Assembly: GCA_016758965.1 (NCBI GenBank)
Contig: JAEPRB010000123.1
Location: 1 to 64,000, forward strand
Reading direction: 5' to 3'
Length of the DNA stretch: 64,000 nt
Source of the DNA: Circinella minor
Taxonomy: Eukaryota > Mucoromycota > Mucoromycetes > Mucorales > Lichtheimiaceae
Shown: positions 25,332 through 36,266 of the stretch, in pieces
Layout of the letters: the number at the start of each line of letters is the position of its first letter
Position numbering within the stretch: position 1 is the first letter of the stretch
The notes under the pieces: model-generated
The model's input: the letters and a program-made list of their open reading frames with translations, nothing else
Told to the model about the DNA's origin: nothing
Database searches by the model: none
Translations under genes and position numbers: made by a program

Positions 25332-25468
25332 GGTACCTTCCTTCAGGCACTTTTGGGTAGTTTTTGAGTACTTCTGGGCTCGTTCAGTGGCGAAGTACCC
25401 AAATTTCAGTGGCTAAGTACCCAAAAATCCAAATAAGGAAGGTTTACTACCCAAAAATTTAGTGCACC
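25332..25468. repeat. Fold-back element built from TACCCAAA / TTTGGGTA motifs
   Basis: Two direct copies of GTGGC(G/T)AAGTACCCAAA lie at about 25387 and 25409. Oppositely oriented TTTTGGGTAG and TTTTTGAGTACTTCTGGG lie to the left, and a further TACTACCCAAAAATTT to the right. The left and right edges contain CTTCCTT and AAGGAAG. The whole block could fold on itself. There is no coding capacity; it is probably a MITE-like element. Confidence 0.5.
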
Positions 25469-25995
25469 CAATAGAATCGATGAACTAATAAAAAAAAGAA
25501 CATACATGAAACCAAATACATTTAAAATCCCAAGAACCTGTCTGAACTTGAACCTTTTTTCTTGCATTCTGCATCAATCAATCTTTTTTGAGATAGTCCT
25601 TTGCTTTCATAGTAAAATTATCTTTCAAAAACAAAACTATCAAATTATAGTTTAATTAGACAAGCATACGTACTCAATGTCAAAAAAAAAAAAAAAAACT
25701 TACAGCAAAAATTAAGGCCATGCAGTTTTTAATTCCATGGAAAATGGGTATTTTCGAGTTTGGTAAACATATTTAAAATGTTCATACTGTCACCGCGCGT
25801 TAAATAACGATGTTCGATATGACGATATTTCGATATACTAAGAATTCTATCTTTGATTTAAAATTGTTTTCTGAGAATCTTGGTCTGTATCACCAAAGTC
25901 AATGATGAGCGATAGCCCAGTGCTATATACAAAGATATAATAATATCAATTAGTATTGACATTTTCTTTTATAAAAAAGATTTGATATGCACAAG
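25469..25995. other. Gene-poor DNA
   Basis: AT-rich DNA with scattered short open segments on the minus strand. None can be joined into a gene with confidence. Confidence 0.4.
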
Positions 25996-26440
25996 TTACC
26001 TCATTCTTTTAAACAAGGCTGGCTTTAACATAATTCCCTCGACGAACAAAGTATGTAACAATTTAGCCTCGTCTTTAGCTTCGTCAATATCAATAGTCGC
26101 GTCTTTGTTTGCGATTGAAAACCTTGAAACTGATGGAGAAAGAGTTTTAGTAGAGCTGCAATGTGAACTTGAGAACGATGCTCTTGATTGTGATGAAGAT
26201 ACAGTGTTTGAGCTTTGCGTGAGTTGATAAAGATAAGCTTGTCTTTAAAACCTTTTCATGAGCCTGCAATCTGTTTTCTGGTTGTTCATCCATTCTCTTT
26301 TTGCCACGCAAAATTCCTCTTCCAATCTCCTCAGCGGCTACACGTCTGTTTTCTTTATCATTTTCCAGTAGCTGTAACTTTTGAGTGTATACAGATAAAA
26401 ATTGATTTTTCTGCGCGTAATAGTACTTTTCTTTACATTG
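25996..26440 (-). pseudogene. Possible Myb/SANT-like protein remnant
   Basis: On the minus strand a splice acceptor before 26440 opens a frame reading QCKEKYYYAQKNQFLSVYTQ and then charged helical sequence (LENDKENRRVAAEEIGRGIL) to about 26230. A Ser-rich segment (SSSQSRASFSSSHCSS) and IDEAKDEAKLLHTLFVEGIM follow in a different frame, ending at a TAA at 25996. The Q-C-K-x-(K/R)-Y-x-Y motif is seen in Myb/SANT-like DNA-binding proteins, including transposon-associated ones. That link is tentative. The frame change near 26225 may be an indel or an unrecognised intron. Confidence 0.3.
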
Positions 26441-27326
26441 CTAACAAAAACCTTGATAGGTAGATTTCTGTGGTTATTTGAACACTTTTGTAAAGGATAG
26501 GAGATCCGCATAAGAACCGAAGAACTGGAACTGGACCAAGAAAAGTCGAGATGGTTCTTTGGAAAAGGAACTGATTGGGAGCCGACTCAGTTCCGTTCTA
26601 GATAGAGAGAACCGAAGAACCGACATTATAATTTAGTAAATTCATGAGATTTTAACCATTATGATGGAAAAAAAAAAACATTAGATGTTGAAAATAAAAT
26701 ATAAAGATTGAGAATGTAGGGCTTTTTTTTTCGTATAAATAAGTATAAGATAAAATGATATGTTGAGTTCCTTTTGGCAAGCCCAAAAGGAAATCCCAAA
26801 ATGGCAACTGAGTTTTTTTTTTCTTGCATAATTTTTTTTTTTTTTACAGATGTAACATCTATTCTTTTCCGACAATTACTTTTACGGATCCAGGAATTAC
26901 TTTTACAGATGCAACAGCAATAACACAACAACCGTTTTTTCTTATGAATATTTAGCTTTATGAAAGTAACAACAGTACTTTTCTATCTTCCATTTGACAC
27001 GACAGTTGTCATTTACTTATTCGAAAAGACAAACACTATTCGCGAATACTCAATGCAAATCAACATAGAATCTTTAACAGATGCCAATCTCGAGTTTTCA
27101 ATGGATGCTAATAGTGAATTGTCAACGGATGTATAGAATATAATGATCCAAGAATAAAAGACATGTAAACTGTACTGTTTATCATCATTTGTCTTCCTAT
27201 ACGAATATGTGCTCTTGTCACATATGGGTATCTCACCTATAAGTAGCATTAACTCAATAGGGCACACGCATTATACATAATTAAAAAAAAGGGAAAATAG
27301 AATAAAAATAAAAATAATTATTGTTG
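26441..27326. other. Gene-poor DNA with a GAACCGAAGAAC repeat
   Basis: A GC-richer island at about 26505-26630 carries GAACCGAAGAAC near both ends and GGTTCTT/GGAACTG motifs between, so it can fold. Small open segments on the plus strand near 27020-27137 are not assignable. Confidence 0.4.
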
Positions 27327-28110
27327 TTATAAATTACGCTTATTTTCGAATCTAATCTCTTTCCTTGCACGCGCTTTCAAAATTAGATCCATCTCACTGG
27401 AAGTGTAAGATTTCGATCCTTTTTTTTTTCGATTGCCATAAGAATCCTTAACTGGAACAGCGACTGGGCCCATCCACACAATTTCACATCTTTGTCTTGC
27501 GATGCGGTGAAAGTGCTTTATCTAACATTAATGTTAATATTTCATGATGTATGCATCCAATATTTCAAGTTACTACGTATAACCTTACGCAAAAGATCGG
27601 CAACCTCTTTGCGGATGAGCTTTCTTGGATTTCAGCTGCTTCGTTTCTATATAAGCATCATCGAAAAAAAAACATTAACAATTTGAAATGCCAATTAGAT
27701 AACATTATTCCATTCTAATCCAATTTCATTTACCAATGTCAAGGTTGGATCTTGGATCTGTTTGACGTGTTATTTGTAGTCGATCCTGTCGTCATGACAA
27801 TGGGAGCACCATGTGTGCTACCAGAAGACGTTATGAGCCTTGTTTAAACGACCATAGTTAAGTAACTAAAATTCTTAGAGTAACATGGAAATTAGTATAT
27901 ATTTACCAGAACCTGACGCTTGTAAGAAGAACTTGAACTTCTGGTAAAGTCCTTGTCCTTGTCTCATTCTTCTTAAAAACTCGTAGCCTCGGTTTTGGGC
28001 TGTTTCTGGTTGTTCTAAAAGTTGCAAAAACGCAAACCCGCATATGTAAATTCGTTAAACAATATGAATTACGTTGTCGAATTCTTTTCGCATAAGTCCC
28101 CACGGCATTT
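27327..28110 (-). pseudogene. Scrambled coding remnants downstream of the transposase relic
   Basis: Several coding-looking segments lie on the minus strand in changing frames. One is KRIRQRNSYCLTNLHM. Another is QLLEQPETAQNRGYEFLRRM with FKFFLQASGSG (about 27900-28030). A third is KLIRKEVADLLRKVI. The last is a C-terminal piece, VWMGPVAVPVKDSYGNRKKK to FENKRNL and a stop at 27327-27329. They follow the zinc-finger transposase fragment on the same strand and may be its 3' parts, but stops and frame changes prevent a gene model. Confidence 0.3.
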
Positions 28111-28374
28111 ATATATAACCTTTAACTAATATTTACTGCACATTTTATTGAATCATAGTTATATAATAGTAGAAATTGTCCTTATCATAAGGGAAATCGG
28201 CATTCGTACTATAAAAATTAACACCATTTTCATTTTGTTCAGTTTAATAAAGATTCAAGAATTAATTAGTGTGTTATCCTATTATGTCCATCTTCACATT
28301 TCACTACTTAACACGTTCTTTTCCTTTCTATAGCATCACTTCAAAAATGACAATAAATAACACGATAGACTTAC

Positions 28375-29187
28375 CAGACCAGAGAAATTGGTATTTATGT
28401 CTTCGTCCACGTGTCCAATTACAGCACCAAAAGTACGAAAGAACGCAAGAAAGTATGCCTTGAAATGGTCAGTTGACAGTCCATTAATCACAGCTTGAAA
28501 TATGACGCCAAACTTTCCCAGCTCTTCGAAGAATATATTTGTTGAGCACAAATAGTATCCTTCGGGGAAGCAGTCATACGTAACATTCGTAATAATCGGA
28601 TGCTTATGGAAGTTGACTCGTACAGTAACACTCGGGACAGAAAAGGCGATACAGGTTTGGGAAGGTAGCATATTGATTGATTTGAAATACCCGGCGAAAT
28701 CGTTTTTTAATCCGCCAAGTTCTTCGGCAGCTCTTTCCAAAGAAGGACGAGTTGATGGCAATTTACCTGCCTTGGTAAGATAGTTACGACGGTAACGTTT
28801 GATCTTACCATGGCGATGCAACGCCTTGCTTATAAGTCGCATAGGACGAGCTGGTTGTTGGGGGCGCACAACGCTTGTGCCGATCTTCAAGGCGTACGCT
28901 GTCTGCGAAGGACATTCAAGCACCCGTTCTTCGACTTTTTCAGGCACTTCCATAGTATCGTGTAATGCTTCGAAGGTGCCATGACTATGGGTGCCCTTAT
29001 GTTTGAAATGACCAAAGGGTCTACAGATTTTAAAATTTACTCTTGTAGAACATGTTATATGTTCAAGAGAATGTTCTTGACAGAAAGTGGATGGACCAGC
29101 AGGTCTCATAACCTTCCCACATGCCTTGTTTTTACATTGGACAGCACTCAGACATTTTTCATTAACATAATAATGGAGTAAAAAAAA
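28375..29187 (-). pseudogene. MULE-like transposase fragment with FLYWCH/GCM-type zinc finger
   Basis: An open minus-strand frame of about 270 codons. It starts inside QCKNKACGKVMRP, continues with TFCQEHSLEHITCSTRVNFK and ends its finger at FGHFKHKGTHSHG, a Cys2...His-x-His pattern like the WRKY/GCM/FLYWCH fold carried by many Mutator-like transposases. Further on come TYDCFPEGYYLCSTNIFFEE and AVINGLSTDHFKAYFLAFFR, resembling the strand that surrounds a catalytic Asp in MULE transposases. The frame ends at a good donor (28375), but no clear continuation of the DDE domain follows. No start codon context is visible upstream of 29187. Probably a truncated, dead copy. Family assignment is by motif only. 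Confidence 0.45.
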
Positions 29188-30190
29188 AAAGTAGATAAGA
29201 CAGAACTAAGTGGTTAATATTAATTATTTTATTTCGGTAATTTTATCCATTTGTAACTAGGCCTGATTTTCCTAGCATTAGACGGATTTTCAATTTTAAA
29301 AATCCCACCTAACAAAAAATAGGGGGAAAGGGGGGGGGGTGTATGTATATTGGTTCAGTAGTAACAGATAATTTGGAGTTATCGTAAATGAACTACAGTA
29401 CGTACCTATAATTTTCTTTTTGTATGTATGTTAATATGACAACAGTTATTCTCTTCATTGTCATATAAGTTAATATATATCAGAAAACTATTATGTAACT
29501 GTTATTTACTCTACAAAATAATAAGTTCTATTAAATAAATTGAAAATATTATTATAATTTACCATGTGTTTTTTTTAAAAAAAAAACCAGTAAAGATATA
29601 TATATATATATATTAGATCTGTTACACATACACGGGCATGTAATAATAATAAACTACGTACTTACTTCCAAAGATCTTTTAGTTAAATTATCTCGTGTAC
29701 TCAATAATAAATTTATGTCAATTTTAATACGTATTGATAATATAAGATGATATTTATAATGAAATCAAAATAGGTTTTATTTTAAGGGGTAAGCGATAAT
29801 GACGTTGTTTTTATTTTTATTTCATTTACCATAAAATGTGTCTCTCAAACCAATTTATTATCAATAATTTAAAATGACGAACTTAAAGATCAAAAGAATA
29901 TATTACTATCTTCATAGCAATAACGGTATCTATAAGATTCAAATGTTTTAAATGAATAATAAATAACGTACTATAGTAAAAACAGAAAACATGTGAGGAC
30001 ATACCAACAGAATTAATTTTTTTGTTGATCCAAATATTTTCTTTATCTCTTTTTTGGTATTTTTTTTACTCCTTTTTAGGATACGTTTAAAAAAACACAG
30101 CAACTGTTATATAAGAAACACAGATGTTATATCATTACAAGAAGCTCTTACTAATATATTTTTTGGGAATCGATTTTTGTGTGTGTTTTG
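29188..30190. other. Intergenic, no gene seen
   Basis: AT-rich sequence with TA tracts and a G run near 29320-29338. No coding signal. Confidence 0.5.
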
Positions 30191-30574
30191 TTATAGAACA
30201 TCTTTATTTGTATCATTGAGTGTAATAGAATAAATACTTGATTCATGTATAAAATTAGGATGATTGTTTATCTTTGTTGTTTTTGGTAAGTTAAAATAAT
30301 GTTGTTCTTGTTGTTGATGTTGATGTTGACGTTGTTCATGATGGGTATATAATGCTGATGAAGGTGTTTCTACTCGTTGATATTCTTTTTCTTTCATTTG
30401 AGATTCAGTAAATTTGGATAATTGTCTTGCATATTCTTTTTGAGCCATCGCTATTAATTGATCTCTTGTAGTTAATAAAGAGAATGGTTGTTGATGTCGA
30501 TTATTATTATTATTATTATTATTTGATAATGTTATTCCTGTTGTAGTAGTAATATAAAGATTATTGGTTGACAT
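30191..30574 (-). CDS. Small hypothetical protein (127 aa), Asn/Gln/His-rich
   Basis: A single minus-strand frame with a good Met start. The N-terminus contains an eight-Asn run coded by AAT repeats. A charged helix follows (REQLIAMAQKEYARQLSKF-like, residues about 37-65), then a Gln/His-rich segment. No family is recognised. The helix between two low-complexity segments and the non-repetitive codon use suggest a real gene rather than chance. There is no intron. Confidence 0.45.
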   Translation of the reverse strand: MSTNNLYITTTTGITLSNNNNNNNNRHQQPFSLLTTRDQLIAMAQKEYARQLSKFTESQMKEKEYQRVETPSSALYTHHEQRQHQHQQQEQHYFNLPKTTKINNHPNFIHESSIYSITLNDTNKDVL

Positions 30575-30680
30575 TTCATATAATATATTTTATGCGTATT
30601 TGGGAAAAGGAGAAGAATTTAAAAAGTTAAGTTGAGTTGGAAAGAAAGAAAGAAAGAAAAAAAAAAAAAAGCATCCCTTT

Positions 30681-30711
<31 letters not shown>

Positions 30712-31079
30712 CTTACTACTTTTCTGATTCTTCCCCTTTTATTTGATGTATTTTTCAACAATTTATAGTTATTTAAATTTTAAAAGCAGAAAACTGTATT
30801 TGATAATGTACATGGTTACCTTGGTTGAGAAAGATAGAGTAATAAATAATTCTATCAAGTAGTTAAAAATGGTATCCAAGCAAAAAATGACATAATGGTT
30901 TCACAAACAGTTTTTTGCTTTACAAATGTCCCTATTTAAGCTTACGGAATTTCACATGCAGCTTTTTAATGGTTAAAAAGATGGTGGGGTAATAATACCA
31001 GGAGTAAAAAGAATAAATTGTTTTTTTTTCCTTTCTTCTTTTTCCTTTTCATTAATAATAATATCTCTTCTATTTTATA
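30575..31079. other. Divergent promoter region with long poly-A run
   Basis: Lies between the small minus-strand gene and the isomerase. It contains a GAAA repeat, a long A run (about 30688-30711) and a T/C-rich leader directly before the isomerase start. Confidence 0.5.
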
Positions 31080-32478
31080 ATGACCACAACTATACCAAAA
31101 CTTGAAACTATTGAAATTACTTTATTCCCATCGGGTGTTGCTGAAATCGCATTCAATCGACCACAACGTTATAATGCTCTTTCACCTCAAGCTTATAGAG
31201 TATGTAAAAGCTTTTTTTTTATTTTATTTTATTAGCCACCCAACATAGTCATTCCCCTATCCTTTCTTTAAAAACACTTTATTAAAAAAAACTTGTAATA
31301 ATAGGATTGGCTCACTGCCATTCAATGGGCTGCAGAATGTGACGAAGCCAAAGTAACTATTCTTACAGGTCGTGGTAAATATTATACTTCAGGACAAGAA
31401 CTTTCAATGCCAAACTTTGACGATGAAGATCTTCCTGCTGAAATGGAAAGACGTCGTCAAACAACAAAGTAAGAAATATAATAGAAACCGGGGAAATTTT
31501 TAATTAAAAAAAAAAAAAAAGACTAACAATTTTTTATAATAAAGGAATGTCGTATCAGCAATGATTCAATTCCCTAAAATTTTGATCGGTGCTGTCAATG
31601 GTAATAAGTGAAAAAAAAAAGTTTAAAATTTTTCTCCCCGATAAATTTAACCGATCCATTTTTCTTTATAGGTCCATCCATTGGTTTTGGTACAACTACT
31701 TTGGCATTATGTGATGTTGTTTATTCTGTTCCAGAAGCTACATTTAATACTCCTTTTATGAAATTAGGTAAAATTGGAAGGGTTTCTTGGATGGGAGGAT
31801 AATACGATTTAAGTTGTAAATTAATTTTTATATGTAAAATTTAGCTTTCTGTGCTGAAGGATGTTCATCTGTCTTGTTCCCAAGGTAACTAATATCAAAA
31901 GTATGATATCATGAGTTTATATATTCATCTTTTTTTTTCTTTGTTATAAAATTATAGAGTCATGGGTCAAGCCAAAGCTAATGAAATGCTTGTAAGTTTT
32001 CTATCATTATTATTATTATTATCATGTTAAGAAAACACATAAAAATTTGATTTGCAAGTTATTAACTTGAAATACATTTTAGTTATTGGGTAAAGTATTT
32101 AATGCTGATGAAATGGAACGTTGTGGTCTTCTTTCTCGTATTTTACCAAAAGAAAATTTCCGTGAACAAGTGCTTGCAATTGCAGAAGAAACGGCTAAAT
32201 TTTCATTAGAAGCAATGAAAGTAACAAAAGAATTAGTTCGTGGATATGATCGTGAATTCCTTGAACAAGTAAATGCAAATGAAATGGAACGTTTAGGTGA
32301 AAGAATGGCTAGTCCAGATTCATTAGAGAGTATCATGAAATTTGTTGGTATGTTTGGTTTTCAGTAAACTTAGTTAGGAATACAAGACAAAAAAGAAATG
32401 GGAACCATGATAATAACTTATACAATAATCCTTCTTTTTTAAATAGAACAATCCAAGAAGAAAAAGAGCAAATTGTAA
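31080..32478 (+). CDS. Peroxisomal enoyl-CoA delta isomerase (ECI2-like), PTS1 SKL
   Basis: Eight exons join in phase to 268 aa: 31080-31199, 31305-31468, 31545-31600, 31672-31767, 31845-31884, 31958-31991, 32083-32347 and 32447-32478. The protein has the crotonase fold: AFNRPQRYNALS, the first oxyanion-hole loop GRGKYYTSGQ, the second loop GAVNGPSIGFGTT, and NTPFMKLG followed by AFCAEGCSS. The Glu in AEGCSS corresponds, from family knowledge, to the catalytic base of delta3-delta2-enoyl-CoA isomerases. The last 32-bp exon encodes a basic stretch ending in SKL, a canonical peroxisomal targeting signal. The enzyme shifts double bonds so that unsaturated fatty acids can enter beta-oxidation. 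Its last four exons are duplicated at 47.1-47.7 kb. Confidence 0.88.
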
Positions 32479-33432
32479 TTTGGATTTTCAATTCTTCTAT
32501 CATTTAATATTTATAATACGTAATAATACTTGTAATGCTTTCTTTTACCTTCCCTCTCCTCAACATCCTTCATGAGGTTCGTTAGTATTTATGTCGATAT
32601 ACTCTCCAAAAATCTTTATATTATTGATAGTTAATTTTCCAACGACAAAATAAAAGTTTCCGGAGCTTCTTTTTTTTGTTCGGTCGTACATAAAAATAAA
32701 ATTGACTATATGTACCTATAAAAAATGGTGTATTAGTATTTGCACTTTCTATTACTTTATATAATAGCTCATAATCTAGTGTACCTTGCTTACAATTTAA
32801 CTTTTTATCCAGGATCAGAAAATATGTTATTGGCAATAATAAATTTATCATATAATTTATTTTTATAAGATCATATGGATATAACAGTATATGAAATCGC
32901 TTAAAGAATGTAAAAAACATTGATAATAGGAGCTATGCGTTTTTTCATGCTATATAATAAAGGGAAATAGATTAAAGCTATAACAAACAATTATTATGAC
33001 GTGTACTTTTAATTGGCGGGAGTTAGTAAAACAATTAAATTATTTGAGCGGCATATTGAAATAGGGTCAATGCGTCAACCTCTCTCTTTAAGAATAAAGG
33101 TATAGTAATTGTCGTTTTTTTTTATCTTGAAATCATTCTTAATTCATCTTTTTCTATTCAAGTATATAGCAATAATCAAAAAACTTCTTCAAATTAACGT
33201 CTTTTTACTTTTTTTTTTTTTGAGACAACAGGAGCTGTATTAAAAAAAACTTGAATTCTGAACCCATTATTATAATGAGGGATCTTCAAATAAATTCGAC
33301 GGACCTGTAGAGCCCAATGTTACAAACAATCAGGATTGTGTGTGTCAACGATCCGAATCCGATCCAAACCCGATCCAAACCGTACGGAAAACAGATTGGT
33401 GTAGAAATATGAGCTTGTAGCAAGATCTTTTT
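32479..33432. other. Duplicated non-coding DNA
   Basis: 3' flank of the isomerase, inside the segmental duplication. Minus-strand frames of 70-100 codons occur here, but they are identical in both copies and have no recognisable motif, so I do not call them genes. Confidence 0.45.
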
Positions 33433-35610
33433 TAGTAGTAGCTTTACAAAAAAACAGGTCTTTTCTACAAGCTGCTGTCGATAAAAGACGATTAAAAGAA
33501 TTAACTGGCGATGTATGTATACAACATTTTGACATTTTTACGTATTAGCAATTTTATATTGGAGACAATTTAGGATTGTTTTTCTTTGAGAAACAAAGTG
33601 ACTAAATCTATTTTATAGGTTTTAAATGGAGAAGAAGGGGTTGGACGTGGACCAAAAAATAAACGAAAAGAGACAAAACGCCAAAAATATTATAAAATGT
33701 AAGAACTGTATTCAAATTTGTATACTGGTCTATATTCCAAATATCTAACATAATTTACACACAGTTTATATAGAAATAACATAAAAGACGAGTCAATGAC
33801 TTCAAAAAGCAAACCGGTAAATGACCCGGAGCAAAGCGAAGGGTTCATTTACCGGTTTGCGTCGCAAAGGGGAGCTCCTCCCCTTTGACCACCAAAAGAC
33901 GCTTCGCGCCTGATAGTATGCGTGTTCAAGGCTGTATAATAGCTTTCAGGTAAAATATATCAATCAAATATGTTGTTAAAAAGGGTCTGTTAAATATGCC
34001 ATAAGAGAGAGAACGCAGCTTGAAAAATTTCCTTATTTGTGAATTAGCTATAACTTCTGTGTGATTTTAATATAATAGACAACCCTTCCTCATAATATAG
34101 CAAGAAAATTAAGACTTGTAAGTTTTCAAAAAATCATGTATAATCTTGTAGAGTTAGATAAGCTAAAGTAGACGAAAAAATTCATTACTAGGTAAAAGAC
34201 AACAAAGGCTTAAAATGTGCCTACCAGCAAGCATGTAAAGCAAATCCGAAAACAAAAAAGGAAGAATTAGTTCTTCGGATTTATACTTTTATGTAGGTAA
34301 AAAAAAAAAGAATTTGAGATGATGAAAGAACAATTGCTAACTATTTCATGTTATTTTATAGCTTACAAATACATATCGAAAAGCCCTGGGTCTTGTCAAA
34401 AGAATACAGAAATTTATATTCAGAATTTGATTTTGCAAGTGAAGTTTTGGGGCTTTGTTTTTGAGACGTGGTTTGGAGAAAACCGAAAAATTATGTTGCA
34501 TTGGTAATATAAAAAAAAAACGGCTTCCGGCTATTTAAGAACATACTTTCCCATTATTATAACTAACTGGTGTTTTTTCAATTACGTATATATAGGGGGG
34601 GGATACGATGAGCCAACCCTGTAAAAGTATGAACCTCAGGTTCAAACTTACGACACGTTTCTGTGTCGTTGGTTCAGATCAAAGAAAAAAATCATGTGAT
34701 TTGTGATATACAATCGATCCTCGGGTGGTCATGTAATCGTCCAAGCATGTATAAATAGGGGCGGTTTAGCTGGTAATTAATGAATTTTTATCTTTTCCTA
34801 TCTCTTTCACTTTTGTCTCTTTTCTTTTTGCTTATTTCGACATCTAAATTAACAGCCATTATAACAACGACATCTCCAGCACGTGCCACTTGATCCAAGA
34901 TTGTTGATATGGAAAGAAGATGGTGCTGTCGAAATAAGATGCTAGTCTCGAAAGAAGGGCATGGCGTCAAGAGAGCACCATAGCGTCCAGAGCAAATTCC
35001 AGCCTTCGAAAGAAGATTGCTAATATGGAAAGAAGATTGACAAATTTTCGAAGGCGGTACCGGACGAGAAGTAGCCAGAAGAGCTACACAAGCAAAATTA
35101 TCTTCAGATAGGTTGAAGTCTGTCCTCGCGACGAAATGTCATTTAAATTCGTTTTTAAAAGAGGCTACCTACTTGAAAGAAAGTGACATCACACAAGTAA
35201 AATTTCCTATCGTACAAATGATGGGCCTTGATGCATATTTATGTGTATTAAAATCAAATGGCAGAAAGTCGTACGTGATTGAAGAAGCCTGTGCGTTCCC
35301 CTTTCCAAGCTCGTTACGCAGAATTCGATCGGGGTACATTAGAAAATTTAATTAATGGGCTTTCAAATATAGAGGTAAGACATACTTAAACAGATTTTAC
35401 GTAGTTCTGTTTTACCTAATCTTTTTACCTATTTTAGAGTCTTTTATTAAATCTCGAACAAACAGACCAAGAATCAAGAAGAACAGTATGGAACGAGTAT
35501 CGCGTGGTGATAAAAGTTTTGAAAAATTTTCTTACAAGAGTTGGATAACTGATGTTTTACTGAATTATAATGATGAAGAAGAACAAGAAAACGAAGAGCG
35601 AGAAACCTGA
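33433..35610 (+). pseudogene. Family gene, copy A (broken paralogue of the 41188-43102 gene)
   Basis: Exon by exon homologue of the intact copy B, but lacking the start region. Exon 3 is interrupted at about 33815 by roughly 290 bp containing hairpins. Exon 5 has one extra T (GATTTTGCAAG against GATTTGCAAG). Exon 6 carries a long insertion (about 34650-35050) and further small indels near 35065 and 35330. Exon 4 is well conserved (AYQQACK, EELVLRIYTF), as are the exon 6 blocks PIVQMMGLDAYLCVL and EEACAFPFPSSLR. The acidic tail is short. The conserved amino acids in the surviving exons show that the family was under selection before this copy decayed. Confidence 0.8.
33810..33887. repeat. Two adjacent hairpins with ACCGGT core
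   Basis: CAAACCGGTAAATGA...CCC pairs with GGGTTCATTTACCGGTTTG (33810-33859; 15 perfect pairs plus a bulge and three more). A second perfect 10-bp stem, CAAAGGGGAG/CTCCCCTTTG, follows at 33865-33887. The same structure is present in the duplicated copy near 49060-49140, but with several arm mutations. Confidence 0.8.
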
Positions 35611-35949
35611 TTGACAGTGAAAAAGAAAAGTGCTTAAATGAAGAAGATGATTCAAACAGTGGCAAAGTGGTTGAACAAAGAAAAAACAAACATTAAAAAA
35701 TAAGTAAATAAAACATATGCATATATTTTTTATTCATACCAAATAAAATAAAATCAAGTGATTGAACGACTTTAACATAAATTGAACATAAATTATAATG
35801 AAAATATATCTTGAATTAACTAGATTAAATAAAGGTTGGGGGGATAATACATCTTTAAGTATGTTTGTAAAAATAATTTAATTCTTTGTTTCCTGGTAAC
35901 TCTTTCATCATCAACGAATAAATAGTTTCGGATCCTTTTTGTATTCCTG

Positions 35950-36266
35950 ATGGTATATTTAGGTCCTTTTACTTGTAAACACATATTTGACCATGTAACC
36001 AAGAACCAGTCTTTTGACGTGGCCAAGTATTCTGAACAGTGCTTAGCACTGTTCCATGAATTGCATTGCGATTTAACTTCAGAAACACTTGTCATATCCT
36101 ACATCCGCTCATCTGATAGATGGGAAAAAGTGGTAATGCACATTTTATTTTTGAAGTTGCTTATAAAACAACACCAGAATAATGAATTGATTTATTTCAG
36201 GATAGTAAGTCAATAAGTGTGATAAACATTATTCTACCCAGCTCGAAGATTCATCCAAATTTCTAG
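35950..36266 (+). pseudogene. Second locus gene, copy A fragment
   Basis: Two plus-strand segments, 35950-36132 and 36201-36266, are separated by a GT-AG intron. The first reads MVYLGPFTCKHIFDHVTKNQ, then CLALFHELHCDLTSETLVIS. The second starts DSKSISVI and then loses the frame kept in the homologue at 43.7 kb, through a missing 4-bp block. The homologue downstream of copy B shows that this gene travels with the family gene. Function unknown. Confidence 0.45.

Larger units (their letters stand above)
31835..34132. repeat. Segmental duplication, copy 1 (2.3 kb)
   Basis: From the TA in isomerase intron 4 through the 5' half of the family-gene relic, this tract is almost identical to 47076-49381. 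Differences are few and cluster in the hairpin region at 33810-33860. Identity falls sharply after about 34132. Confidence 0.9.

Noticed and set aside
32621..32920. 99-aa minus-strand frame, identical in both duplicated copies
   Set aside because: Identity is due to the recent duplication, not selection. The composition is AT-driven and no motif or splice context supports it.
34655..34725. tRNA-like stretch with a hairpin and a T-loop-like GGTTCAGATC
   Set aside because: No acceptor stem, D-arm or anticodon arm with correct spacing can be drawn; the hairpin alone is part of the scrambled insertion in copy A.
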